DNA of 27,969 nt, taken from NCBI GenBank assembly GCA_016946835.1, contig JACVTC010000366.1:10001-37969 (forward strand), written 5' to 3'. Position numbers and translations under genes: made by a program. This document shows positions 1 to 11,609 of the stretch, piece by piece; positions within the stretch are counted from its first letter, which is position 1, and the number at the start of each line of letters is the position of its first letter. Source of the stretch: Neocallimastix lanati (nom. inval.). Lineage: Eukaryota > Neocallimastigomycota > Neocallimastigomycetes > Neocallimastigales > Neocallimastigaceae. Under the pieces are notes generated by a model, which was given only the letters and a program-made list of their open reading frames with translations, searched no databases and was not told the origin of the DNA.

Positions 1-989
1 ATATAGAATACTATTAAATAATATTATATATTATAATATAATTAAAATAAATATGAAAATATATTGATTAATTTATTTTTATTTATTTGACAAAAAAAAA
101 ATGATTCAATAATTTTTTATCTTCCTTCAAAAGACCTGTTTATATTTTTTTTTTTTTTTTTTACTTTTAAAAGTGTTGTTTTAATAATATGTTTTCAAAA
201 TATTTACTTTTTATATTTTTATATGTTCTATTTTTTTTTTTAAAAAAAAAAATAATTGTTTTTTCTATATAATTTTATTTATTTATTATTTAAAAAATTT
301 ATTACTTTTATATAGAAAAAAAAAATATAATAAATATACTTTCTTTTTTGTCATTTTTTTTTCCAGATTTTAATTTATTTTATATTATTTAATTTTAAAT
401 TTTTTTTTTTTTATTGAAATTTTCCTTAAATGTCTCTTCCATTTAATGTGGTATTTTATTTTTTATCCTTTTTTGGTATTTTTTTTTTTATTATTTTTAT
501 TATTATTTAAATTTAATTTTTTTTAGTATCCAAATAAAATATATTTTAATACGTCAATTAAACTTAATATATTGGTTCAATTTAAAAATAGTATATTTCA
601 ATATATTATTTCTTTTTATTTTCATTTCACATGTTTATTTATTTTTATATTTTTTTATGATATTTTTTTTTAATATGAAATGTTTACAAATTTTAATAAA
701 CTTTATTAAATATATTTTTTTAAAGTGGATATTAATATTATTAATAATATTAGTTAAATCATATCTATTGATTAATTAAATTAATAATTAATAATAAATA
801 TAATATTACATTATTAGTAAGGGTTAGTATTCATAATATTCATAATATTTGTAATATTACTAAGGGATAGAGTTTATACCTTTGATAATCTATAAACAAA
901 AGATATTTAATAATTTTTATTATCAATCTTTTAAAGCAAGTAATAATTGAATTTAAAAAAAAAAAAAAAAAAAAGTTTTATTAAGAGTA
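1..989. other. AT-rich leader upstream of ORF1, no gene seen
   Basis: This stretch is almost pure A/T with many A and T homopolymers, and I see no coding potential on either strand. It should contain the promoter and 5' UTR of the family 1 element, but the 5' end of that element cannot be placed because no second copy reaches this far and no telomeric junction occurs here. An A tract at about 955-974 lies just before the ORF1 start, and an in-frame TGA at 948-950 closes the ORF1 frame upstream. The single GGGTTAG at 821-827 is an isolated telomere-like heptamer in the opposite orientation and is probably chance. Confidence 0.5.
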
Positions 990-3101
990 ATGAGAATGGC
1001 TTCTTCTTCAAATAGAACAATACATTTTGAGGAAGGAAAAATTTTAAGAAAACTTCCGGAAGATCATCCTTTGTCTTTCGCTTCCGAAATTCATCTGTTT
1101 TTCGTTATGAATGGCAAACAAGCAAATGAAAATCAAAGAAAGCTTTGCCCTATTTTCTGTGCTAAATGCAAAAAATCTCTAACAAGAACATGTACTAATA
1201 AAAAAAAAACTAAATACTACTATGTCCGTTGCGAGAGTTGTAACAATTCCATTTCTTGCTCCCTTTTGAAAGCTTTTCTTGAAGACCTATACGACCACGG
1301 TTGTATAGACTTTAAGAGAACAGGAGACTTTACCATGCTGGGTAAACAAATAAAAAGTGGGACAATTATTTTTAAAAGAAAAGACAATCCAGAATTGGAA
1401 GATCTGGAGATTGAATTTAAAAGTCCCAAAGACGATGATTTAATAAATGGTTTTCTATTAAAACCAGTAAATATTACCCCAGCTGGTTCAAAATATACTA
1501 TTTCTAGTATTAGAGAACTTTTTTATTCCCCTTATGACTATTATAAGTCAAATGAAATAAGAATGAAAAACCCAGTTGTTTATGAAAGCTCTACTCCTAG
1601 TTCAGAAACTGAAAATTTATTTGAAAGTATAATTTCTCAAGATTTTCTTGAAAATAATGATACTTTAGAAATGGATTCTGATACTCCATTAAATTCCGTT
1701 ACCACCCCCACTTCCAAAAGACCAAGAATTTCAAACCAGAGAGAAGAAGCGGAGGCTAATTTCAATAATTTTTCGAATTCCTATAGCTACCACAATGATT
1801 TCTATCGAATGACTATCGAAAACAATTATTTAAAGCAACAAATTATGAGCAAGGACTTATTAATCAACAAATTAATGGATGAAAATAGAATCCTAAAATT
1901 CAAAAGTAATAATGCCTCTTCGTCCGGTGAAAGGAATACTTTTTTGAATCCTGCTTACCCTAACCCATTGTCTTCTGCTGCCATTGCCACTGCCGATGCC
2001 GATGCCGATGCCGATGCCGCTGCTGTTGCTTCTGATGAAATTCTGATGATGGAGAACGGAAAATCAATTAATGATCAAGAGTTAATTGATCGAATTCAAA
2101 ATATTAATGAAATGGTAGCAAAAAAGCAAGATAATCCTGTCTACCATTCCGTTAATGAAATTTTATCTCAGGAAGAATTACCTGAGAACTTAAAAAACTT
2201 GAATAAAGATAAATCCTTCATCATGAAGTGCATTTTAGGATTGAAGACGAGCCCAAGAAGAAAAATAAATCCAAAAAATCTGGTTAAAGTTTATGCCAGA
2301 ATTGAGGCTCAGAAAACAAGATTTGTACGGTTTTTTTTAAAAAATCTTGGAATTCCTTCAAGCCAACTCAAAAATATTTCTTTTGTTGGCAAAAATATTT
2401 GTGAATTATTAGTTCACAAAAATTTTAAGGATCAATTAATTAAAGTTCTTCAATCCTGCGAAATTGAGATTTTAAATGATTTCGATCCAAGTGTATGCAC
2501 TAAAGAAGGAGAGGCAAAAAGTGAAGACATTAAGAGGACTGAACTTGCCTATTATAAAAGAATAACTGATATTATTAATAGGAGAGAAAGTCCTGAATAT
2601 GTTAAAGAATATTATAAGGAAGTGCTTCTGAATACTAAATTTCAATTAATACATGTTCCTTTTACCCCTAATAATATGAATAATACTAATTACAACAGAA
2701 ATAGGAACAACTTAGCAGAAGCAAGTAGTAGCAGCAGTAGCAGCAGCAACAACAATAATAATGAAGTTAATGGTCCTTACCGTGCCTATGATCACAATAG
2801 TTTTAGTCTTTATGAAAGCTATACAGGGGAAGATGAAGATGAAGTACTAACAGATGAAAATAGATACAGTACATATGATTCCGATACCGCTTCATCTGAA
2901 AATGAAGATGATATGGAAGCTACTGGTAATGAAATCATACATGAAGAGCAAATAAATAATGAAATAATGGAGGATAGTAATAAAAGAAACCCTATGGAAA
3001 CTGATACAAATGAAGATATTACTTTAAATAAAGTTAATATGGAAACTGATGATAAAGAAAACATTAATCTAATTAATAATAATATTATAAATAATATGGA
3101 T

Positions 3102-3141
<40 letters not shown>

Positions 3142-3153
3142 TAAATAATATGG

Positions 3154-3198
<45 letters not shown>

Positions 3199-3249
3199 TA
3201 AATAATATGGACATTAATAATAATAATAATAATAATATAAATAATATGG

Positions 3250-3285
<36 letters not shown>

Positions 3286-3377
3286 TAATCATGAATAATA
3301 TTATTCAAGGGGGGGTAAATTCTGATTTAAGTAATTATTCGGAACCAATTCAATCAAGACAATATAAATCTGAATAA
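990..3377 (+). CDS. LINE ORF1 (gag-like nucleic-acid-binding protein), 795 aa
   Basis: Probable ORF1 protein of the family 1 retroelement, expected to bind element RNA in an RNP. Visible layout: an N-terminal zinc-binding-like cysteine cluster (C57-x2-C60, C81-x2-C84, with further Cys at 53, 68 and 90); a charged helical stretch at about 271-305 that could form a coiled coil; a conserved domain at about 400-555 containing LKNISFVGKNICELLV; and a long acidic, Asn-rich C-terminal tail. The cysteine cluster and the ~400-555 domain both have clear counterparts in the protein at 14174-16387, which supports a real gene family. Two in-frame ATGs (990 and 996) are possible starts; the second has A at -3 and G at +4. 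Simple-sequence coding is prominent: alternating Ala-Asp near residue 335, Ser runs, and INNMDI plus poly-Asn repeats near the end. The reading frame overlaps that of ORF2 by 47 nt. Function is inferred from position and similarity to LINE architecture, not from a database match. Confidence 0.85.
3085..3290 (+). repeat. Coding minisatellite INNMDI plus poly-Asn in ORF1
   Basis: About four imperfect copies of an ATAAATAATATGGA(T/C)ATT core separated by AAT runs of different length. They encode INNMDI blocks joined by poly-asparagine. Run length varies between copies, as expected from replication slippage. The repeat stays in frame throughout ORF1. Confidence 0.9.
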
Positions 3378-4228
3378 TTACAATAGTAATAACCAAAATC
3401 ACATTAATTCTATTAATGTTGATTATAGGGTTATTTATAAAAATTTGAATGATATTAACTATATAACGTCTATTATACCTAACCTTTACGATGTTGAAAA
3501 TAATACGGTTGAAGTTAATCATCATTCCTCCCCCCTTACTACTAATATCCATTTCAATACTTTTGTAAATCAATGCAAAAATGCTAGTCCTCGCTTAAAT
3601 ATTTTATATGTAAATGCTAGAGGATTTTCAAAATATAAACAAAAGTATATTTTTAATTGCCTTCTATATATTTATGATATCATATTTATTAGTGAAACAT
3701 GGTTCATAAATTATATAGAATTATTTAAAAATCCACACCTATTAGCAAGTACTCCAATTAAAGAAAAAAGAGGTACTCGCTATAATAATGGAATTATGTG
3801 TTTTATAAATCCATTATTAAAAGAAAAAGTTTCCATATTACAAGTAACCGAATATTATATCCTATTAAAAATATTTAATAAAAATATAATGGCGGTTTAC
3901 TTTCCTCCATCTTTATCATCAATCCAATTTAAAAAAAGTATTTCTACTTTTTATTCTCCTGATATGATATTAGGAGATTTTAATATTTCTATTTCAATAT
4001 CTTCATTAAATAATAAAAAGGAAAAAGAAAAATTCTTTATATTGAAAGAATTTTTAAAAAAGTATTATTTACATTACAATGTTCCCTATAATCCAAAAAA
4101 TATAATAAATAAATGGGATCATTGCTTTTCTAAAAATAGTTTAAATACATTTTTATATCTTAATAACTCATCTTTTCCAACGGATCATCCTTCCTTAGAA
4201 GTAATGATCCCTTTAGGTAGTAGTAGTA

Positions 4229-4285
<57 letters not shown>

Positions 4286-4395
4286 TTAATAATAATATTA
4301 ATATTAGCAATAATATTAATATTAATCATAGTTATAGTTATAATAATATTAATGTTAGTAATACTATTAATATTAATAATAATTATAATTATAAT

Positions 4396-4452
<57 letters not shown>

Positions 4453-6427
4453 GTTAATGTTAATAATAGTTATAATAATATTAATGTTAGTAATGATATT
4501 AATATTATAAATAATTATAATAATATTAATGTTGATAATTTTAACCCTAATGATATTAATAATAATAGTAATAGTGATGATAATAACGATTATAGTTTAT
4601 TTAATAATTCTTTTAGTTTATTTAATAATTCTTATAGTTTATTTAACAATAGTTATAGTAATAATAATTTTAATAATAATAATAATAATATTAGTAATAA
4701 TAGTTTTAGTTTATTTAATACTTTTAATAATTCTTTTAGTGATGAAAATAATATTAATAATAACTCCAGTTTTAGTTTATTTAATAATTTTAATAATTCT
4801 TTTAATGATGAAAATAATATTAATAATAACTTTAGTTTTAGTTTATTTAATAGTTTTAATAATTCTTTTAATAATGATAATGATAATCATAATCATAATA
4901 ATAATTTTAATGATATTAATAATGATACTACTACTACAATTAAGAAAAGATATGTTATTAAAAATTTAAAACTTCCTTTAATTAGAAATTCTTTTTCAAA
5001 TAGAATTGATATATTTTCAAAAATAACCTTGCAAAATTCAAAAACTTTGATCAGTAAATTTCAACAATCTTCAGTGGAGGTAAAACAAAATGTTATAAAT
5101 TCCTTCGATGAATTAATTAGGGGATTTATACAAGATACGAGTTCTGATTTATTGGGTTCTTTATCAACAAATAAAAATGTGTACCAATCTCCCGATATAG
5201 ATAAGTATTTTTTTGAAATTGGAAAATCTATATCGAATAATGAAAAGTCAAAAGTCGACAGTACCAACGATGAATTAGAACAATATTCTAATTCAATTTC
5301 AGAAAAAAATCCAATTGAAGTAAATACGGTACTGAGACTTTTTAAAGAACATTTAAAAAACTCAAATGAGAACCCTCAATTTATTGAATCAGAATCGCCA
5401 AATTTGACGCCTCTTGAAGATGTTTTCAACTATTATAAAAAAATATATAAGTATAAAGCTGAAGAGTTTAATCCAAAGGATCTAAGAAGAAATTATTTGG
5501 GAAGCTACGACGAGGAATTTTATAAGTATTTAAACGAGGATAAAATTACCTTTAAAATTACAAAATTATCATCCAACAAAGCGTGTGGAATAGACGGGAT
5601 TCATTCGGTAATGTTAAAAACTCTTTTAGGAACAGACTTTCCAAAACTTTTGCTCTATCTTTATCAAATGTGTATAAAGTTTGGAATGACACCTAAAGGA
5701 TGGAATGAATCCGTTACCTTTCCTATTCCAAAAAAGAAGAAATCCTCGTATATCAAAGATTTTAGACCAATATCAATAACAAATACATTTCGTAAAGTAT
5801 TTGAAGGTCTATTATTAGATTATATGAATACGAAATTGAAAAAAGAACTTAAATTGTGTGGAAATCAAGCAGGATTTCGTTCAGGGTATTCCACACTAAC
5901 ACATGCTATAGCCTCAAATGAAACAGCTCAAAGTTATAATCCAAAACAACATCATGTTTTTTTGGATTTAAAGAAAGCCTATGATACCGTTCCAATTAAA
6001 ATGTTGATGAAGAAATTGGAAAAAAGAAATCTTCCCAAAGGTATCATTTCATTGATTGCTTCGTTATTTTCTGGATGTACTACAAGAATTATTGTAAATC
6101 AGGAAATAACGGATGAAATAGAAATACAAAGAGGCTTACTACAAGGTGCTATTTTATCACCTTTACTTTTTAATATTTTCATTGATGATTTAGCATCAGA
6201 ATTGACAGAAAGGTATCCAAATGATCCATTACCTCATTGTCTTTTCTATGCTGATGATATTAAATTAAATAATGAAAATAAAGATAATATGCAAAAAATG
6301 ATAGATATCTGTTTTAAATGGGCTGAAGAAAATGGAATGGAGTTTAACATTGAAAAGTCAGCTTTCCTTAGTGATCCTTATTTTAATAACAATAATGATA
6401 ATGATAATGATAATGATGATGATAATG

Positions 6428-6462
<35 letters not shown>

Positions 6463-7708
6463 GATAATGATAATGATAATGATGATGATAATGATGATGA
6501 TAATGATGATGATAATGATGATGATAATGATGATGATAATAACAACATAAATAATTATAATAATAATAATAACGTGGATGATCTTCCTTTTTATTTAGGT
6601 TCAGAAGAAAATAGACTTCCAAAAAAAGAAGAATACAAGTATTTGGGTTTTATTCATAGATGTTCTGGAATTAATTGGAAAGAACATTTAAATAATTCAG
6701 CAGAACGATCATTAAAATTGTTAAAGTCTCTGAATTATTATATCAATAAATGGTCGCCTTCAATTAAGTTATTCATATTTAGATCATTTATTAGACCAAT
6801 GATGGAACATTCTGCTTGTCTTTCCTTTTACTGGATGAAAAGTATTGAAGAATTTGAAAATAGAGAATTAAATTCCAAAGAACCCTTTGAAGAGAACCAT
6901 CTTTATAATAAAGTAATGAGACTAGGAGTTAAATGGATCTTAAATACTAAACGTTTTCGTATAGGCTTTTCTATTTTAGGATTACCTCCAACTTTAGAAA
7001 GACTCTATACATTATCATTAAAATTTAAAAGGCACATTAAAGAAATAGATGAAGATAATCCTTTAAATGTGGCCTTTTATATCAATAACTATAAAAGTAG
7101 GATCCCAAGAAATTCCTTTTTTTATAAAGTTATGGACTGGGATCATTTGTTCCATTTAAAATACTTTGGATTAAAAGATCCAGTGATACCAGACGACGAA
7201 GACCCGAATGATCCAGATATAGATCTTATTGGTTTGGATTCAAGAATAAAAGATCTTATTTATAAAAGTAACTTTGGAAGTTCAGCGTTAACAAGTTGTA
7301 TTCTTCCATTTGCAAGAGTGAAAAAGAAGACCGATAAAAATTATATTAAAGAAACTAATTCTTCTGATCAATGCATCTATATCAATGATCCTATAACAAG
7401 ATATAGAGCAATAAGATGGAGATTAAATACTTTTCTCTATAAAAAGATCTGTCCAATATGTCATAGGGAAATGAATAGAGCTCATATTCAGAAATGCAAA
7501 TTATTTATGCATGTTCCCTTTTGGCATTTTATATGCAACGATGACATCTATGCATATAAAAGTGAACTTCGAAAGTATGGTGATCATCCACCACCAAACT
7601 ATAATATACTAGACAGTATATTAAATAATAAAAATTATGATAAATTTAGAATTATCACCGACTTCCTTTATAAATTTTGGAATGAACTATCATCATCTAC
7701 TACTGCTG

Positions 7709-7740
<32 letters not shown>

Positions 7741-7782
7741 GCCAATAATACCATTAATAAAAATTATAACTTCAATACATAA
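3331..7782 (+). CDS. LINE ORF2: APE-type endonuclease + reverse transcriptase + CCHC knuckle
   Basis: Polymerase polyprotein of a non-LTR retrotransposon. Residues are numbered from the TTG codon at 3445. An AP-endonuclease-like domain spans about 50-255 (VNARGF, SETW, GDFN at 177-180, TDHPS at 246-250). An Asn/Ser/Phe-rich linker covers about 257-495. The reverse transcriptase starts near 690 and shows motif A LDLKKAYD (D841), motif B QGAILSPLLFN and motif C YADD (D937, D938). A (Asn-Asp)n insertion lies at about 979-1045, followed by the thumb-side YKYLGF. A C-terminal knuckle C-x2-C-x7-H-x3-C spans 1336-1351, and the protein ends in a poly-Thr tail. No RNase H domain was recognised. All catalytic motifs look intact, so the enzyme could be active. 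The frame is open from 3331, overlaps ORF1 by 47 nt in the +1 frame, and has no ATG until codon 118 (3796), inside the endonuclease. Expression therefore probably needs frameshifting, reinitiation or a non-AUG start; the start given is the edge of the open frame. Confidence 0.93.
4216..4945 (+). repeat. Asn-rich low-complexity linker between endonuclease and RT
   Basis: AGT and AAT triplet runs followed by longer imperfect coding repeats of the type SFSLFN-FNNSF-DENNINNN, repeated about three times at 4600-4900. The segment encodes a linker of about 240 residues between the endonuclease and RT regions and keeps frame, so it is tolerated by the protein or spliced around functionally. No intron signals are evident. 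Confidence 0.85.
6382..6575 (+). repeat. (AATGAT)n microsatellite inside the RT-coding region
   Basis: AAT and GAT triplets alternate for about 190 nt and encode Asn-Asp and Asn-Asp-Asp-Asp runs. The insertion sits between the NIEKSAFL segment (motif D region) and the YKYLGF thumb-side motif, a loop that is short in most LINE reverse transcriptases. The frame is preserved. Confidence 0.9.
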
Positions 7783-8252
7783 ACAAAACAAAACAACTTT
7801 TAGAATTATATAATTAAAAGGTAAATATAAATTTAATTAAATTTTTAAATTATTTCAAAAAAATTTTTTTTTGTTACACCAAAGTTTAATTATTTTTTTT
7901 TTTTAATTTTTTTTTTTTTTAAATTAAATTTTTTATAATTTTAATTATAATTAATAGTAAATTAAAAATTTTTTTATTATTTATTTATTAAAATTTTAAA
8001 TTTAAGAGGCCTTTTAAAATAATTCTTTTATTTTAAAGTGACCTTTATTTTTTATTTTTTATTTTTATTTCTTTAATTTTTTTTATAAAATAAATTATTA
8101 TATTTTTAATTATTTTATGAAAAATTAAAAATAAATTTTTTATATATTTAAATATATATTTATTTATTTAAATATTTTATTTAAAAAATATATAATAAAT
8201 TTATTAATTATTTTTTTTTTTTTATTTAAAGTCTTTACTTTTTTTTTTTTTT

Positions 8253-8270
8253 TTTAAAAGGCCTTTTAAA
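8253..8270. repeat. 18-bp perfect palindrome centred on GGCC
   Basis: TTTAAAAGGCCTTTTAAA is a perfect palindrome. A near copy with one mismatch lies at 8001-8018. Such GC-centred palindromes stand out in this A/T background, but no function can be assigned. Confidence 0.7.
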
Positions 8271-8547
8271 TTTTTTATTATTATTTTTTATTACTATTAT
8301 CAATAATTACTAACTATATTTTTTATTTATTTAATTTTATTATTAAATTATATTATAATTAAAATATTTTACAATTCAAATACAAAAAAAAAAAAAAAAA
8401 AAAAAAAAACAATACATATACAATATTTTCAACTTATTATCCAATAATTATAAAAAATTTCATTACAATGTATCAAAAAATAATTATTTTTTCAATATAA
8501 ATACATTCATTATTCATTCAAACAATAAAAAAAAAAAAAAAAATTTT

Positions 8548-8655
8548 AAATCCAATCAAAAATGCAAAAAAAAAAAAAAAAAAAAAAATAAAATCAATCA
8601 AAATTGCAAAAAAAAAAAAAATTTAAATCAATCAAAATTGTAAAAAAAAAAAAAA
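8548..8655 (+). repeat. Three copies of an A-rich ~36-bp repeat
   Basis: The core AATC(C/A)ATCAAAA(A/T)TG(C/T), followed by a run of A, occurs three times in a row with small changes. It is probably a slippage-derived minisatellite in the presumed 3' UTR. Confidence 0.65.
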
Positions 8656-9013
8656 ATGAACCAATAAATAGGACCAAAAAAAAAATTTCAATACAATCAA
8701 TATTTTTAATTTGAAGCCATACAAAAAATAAAAAAAATTCAATATAATCAAATATAATTAATGTTTAAAGCCATATAAAAAATAAAAAAATTTAATACAA
8801 TTATAAAATTTCAATTTTTTATCCAATAAAAATAAAAATGTATTAAAAAATATAAAAAATTTTTTTTCATCACATATATTATAATATAATAACAATATAT
8901 TTAAATACAAAAAAATAATACAAAAAAAATCTACTACAAAAAAAATTACAAAAAAAAAAAAAAAAAAAATAATAATAATAATAATTATTATTAAAAAAAA
9001 AAAATAATTTTAT

Positions 9014-9086
9014 TTCTCCTAATGTATAATCCAAAATACATTATGGTTTTTTCTCCTAATGTATAATCCAAAATACATTATGGTTT
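9014..9086 (+). repeat. 37-bp tandem duplication containing a hairpin
   Basis: Two near-identical units (9014-9050 and 9051-9086). Each contains AATGTAT and ATACATT as 7-bp inverted arms around an 8-nt loop. Confidence 0.85.
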
Positions 9087-9320
9087 ATTATTTAATTATT
9101 TTTTTTTTATTAAATAATTATATTTATTATAAATCTTTTTATATCATAACGGTAATTCATATTTATCTATTTATTAATTATTATATATATTTTGCGGTAC
9201 AAAAAAATTTATTTTTATTTTTTGTACTACATTATTTTTGATAACTCTAAATAATTATATTTTTTTTTATATTTTTATTTATTGTTATTAAAAAATTTTT
9301 TATTGACTTTTTTTTATTTA

Positions 9321-9394
9321 CACTTTTAAAATAATTATTAAAACTATTTTAAAAGAATAAAAACAAATAATGTTAAATAATTATTTTAAAAGTG
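9321..9394. repeat. 19-bp perfect inverted repeat, 36-nt spacer
   Basis: The arms at 9321-9339 and 9376-9394 are exact reverse complements, each beginning or ending with CACTTTTAAAATAA or its complement. They could form a stable stem in RNA. It may be a structural element of the 3' UTR or a tiny palindromic insertion; nothing decides between these. Confidence 0.8.
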
Positions 9395-9440
9395 CACTTT
9401 TTAATTCATTTAATTTTTAATATTTTATTTTTTTTTCTCT

Positions 9441-9539
9441 TATATAAAATAATTTAATAATTTTTTAATAAATAATTTTTATAATAATTTTTATTATTAT
9501 TTTATTATTTATTATTAAAGAATTAAATTATTTTATATA
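9441..9539. repeat. 17-bp perfect inverted repeat, 65-nt spacer
   Basis: The arms at 9441-9457 and 9523-9539 (TATATAAAATAATTTAA and its reverse complement) match exactly. The spacer is simple A/T sequence. Confidence 0.75.
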
Positions 9540-9742
9540 TAGTTTTTATTTAGTATAAAATATATTTTTTTTATTTATTTACATATTAGATTTTTATTAA
9601 TTATATAGTTTTATAATTTTTCCTTTCTTTATTTACCCTTTTAACTTTTACAATAGTTATCCTTTTATTTTACTTTTAATATAATTCTATAATTTTTATT
9701 ATAATTCTTCTTTTATATTTATATTTAAAAAATTTATATTAA

Positions 9743-9817
9743 AAATTTTTCTTGTGTTCCCTTTATATATAAATTATTATAAATTTTTCTTGTGTTCCCT
9801 TTATATATAAATTATTA
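9743..9817 (+). repeat. 38-bp tandem duplication
   Basis: Two nearly identical units starting at 9743 and 9781 share AAATTTTTCTTGTGTTCCC and the following AT stretch. It is a simple direct duplication within the presumed 3' UTR. Confidence 0.85.
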
Positions 9818-10200
9818 AAAGATTTATTTTTTTTTAATCTTTTTATTTAATTATATATAAATAACATAAGAATAATTATTATTTTATTTTTTATTTTCTT
9901 TTATTCTTTTTTTATTTTATTTTTATTTTTATCTTTTATAAATTATCTTTTATAAATTATCTCTATATATATATATCTTATTTTATTATGTCTTCATAAT
10001 AATTTAAATATTTATATAATACCTTTTATTTTTTTTCATTATAATAATTATATTTTTATAACCTTTATTATTCTTTCAACCTTACCTTTTTTTATTTATT
10101 TTATTTACTTTGGTTAATAATTACTTTACTTTATTTACCCTTTATTTTTTAATTATTAACTCTTATTTTATTATAGTTATTATCTTTAGATAATAATTAT

Positions 10201-10290
10201 AAACTTTTATCATTTTATATAATTTTATATAAATTTTTATCATTTTATATAATTTTATATAAACTTTTATCATTTTATATAATTTTATAT
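10201..10290 (+). repeat. 30-bp repeat, three tandem copies
   Basis: Three head-to-tail units beginning AAACTTTTATCATTTTATAT, with one C/T difference in the second. The same repeat begins the family 1 copy at 26841, so that copy is truncated inside this array. Confidence 0.9.
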
Positions 10291-11420
10291 TTTTATAATT
10301 ATATACTTTTTATTATTATCTTATATAATTATTTCTTTTAATAATTATATATACTTCTTTTCTTTTCTTGTATAATTATTTACTTTAAGTAATTATACAT
10401 TTTTTATTATCTTATATAATTATTTCTTTTAATAATTATATACTTTTATTTTATTTTATTATATAATTATATATCTTTTATAATTATATATTTTTTAATT
10501 TCTTATATAATTATTTTCTTTAAATAATTATATATACTTCTCTTTTTTCTTATATAATTATTTCTTTTAATAATTATATACTTTTTATTATCTTATATAA
10601 TTATATACCTTTTATAATTATATATTTTTATTATTTACTTATATAATTATTTATTTTAAATAATTATATACTTTCTTTATCATTATCTTATATAATTATT
10701 TGCTTAAAATAATTATATACTTTTTATTTACTTATATAATTATATATCTTTTATAATTATATACTTTTATTTACTTATATAATTATATATCTTTTATAAT
10801 TATATACTTTTATTTACTTATATAATTATTTATTTTTAAATAATTATATATTTTTTCATTATCTTATATAATTATTTCTTTTAATAGTTATATACTTTTT
10901 ACTTACTTATATAATTATATACTTTTTATAATTATATATTTTATTATTTATTTATATAATTATTTCTTTTAATAATTATATATTTTTATTATTATATTAT
11001 ATACTTATATATCTTTTATAATTATATATTTTTTTTTTCACTAATATAATTATTTGCTTATAATAATTATATATTTTATTCACTTATATAATTATTTGCT
11101 TATAATAATTATATATTTTATTATATTTTATTCACTTATATAATTATTTTCTTATAATTATATATTTTTATTATTATCTAATATAATTATTTATTTTAAT
11201 AATTATATTTTTTATTTTTTATTTTATTATATAATTATATTTCATTTATAATTATATATTTTATTCATTTATATAATTATTTATTTTAATAATTATATAA
11301 TTATATATTTTTATTATTACTTTTTATAGTTATATACTTAGATTAATATCTTATATAATACTTAGATTATTATCATATATAATTATTTACTTATAATAAT
11401 TATCTATTTTAGATATATTT
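10290..11420 (+). repeat. Array of about two dozen short A/T hairpins
   Basis: TATATAATTAT, a 5-9 nt T-rich loop and ATAATTATATA recur about every 45-60 bp, separated by short pyrimidine-rich spacers (often CTTTTTATT). Each unit could fold into an ~11-bp hairpin. The same array is present in the copy starting at 26841 with fewer units. This is consistent with unit gain and loss, and with the array belonging to the element. Confidence 0.85.
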
Positions 11421-11486
11421 ACTTATAGATATTAATACTTAATAATAGTTATTTTAATATTTCCTTTTAGAGATAGTCAAGATATT

Positions 11487-11506
11487 GAAATTCCTCATGG
11501 GATTTC
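11487..11506 (+). other. Conserved 3' UTR hairpin GAAATTCC-TCAT-GGGATTTC
   Basis: An 8-bp stem with one G-U pair in RNA and a TCAT loop. It is retained in the copies at about 17083-17102 and 27772-27791. It sits in the non-repetitive terminal part of the family 1 3' region and is a candidate recognition structure. Confidence 0.6.
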
Positions 11507-11590
11507 AGTATACGAATTTTAAGTTAGTTAAATTTTCATAAATTTTCTCTTAGATATAGTTAATTAGAATATTTTCCTTTTTTAGATAAT

Positions 11591-11609
11591 GGACATATTT
11601 AGTATATCC
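11591..11609 (+). other. Hairpin GGACATA-TTTAG-TATRTCC
   Basis: The copies at 17187-17205 and 27875-27893 form a perfect 7-bp stem with a TTTAG loop. This copy carries A for G in the 3' arm, giving one mismatch. It is a possible structural element of the 3' UTR. Confidence 0.55.

Noticed and set aside
818-828. GGGTTAG near the left edge as a telomeric junction in reverse orientation
   Set aside because: Single heptamer without the TTTAAAA tail context or a repeat.
2819-3292. Antisense poly-Leu/Ile/Ser ORF opposite the ORF1 tail
   Set aside because: It is the reverse complement of the AAT/GAT-rich coding repeats; no independent support.
3445-3447. TTG at 3445 as the ORF2 start
   Set aside because: The frame is open upstream of it to 3331 and nothing marks this codon as an initiation site, so it remains only one of several possibilities.
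9059-9241. 60-codon ORF in the AT-rich 3' region
   Set aside because: Composition-driven Ile/Tyr/Phe peptide without a family, inside presumed UTR, and starting within a duplicated hairpin unit.
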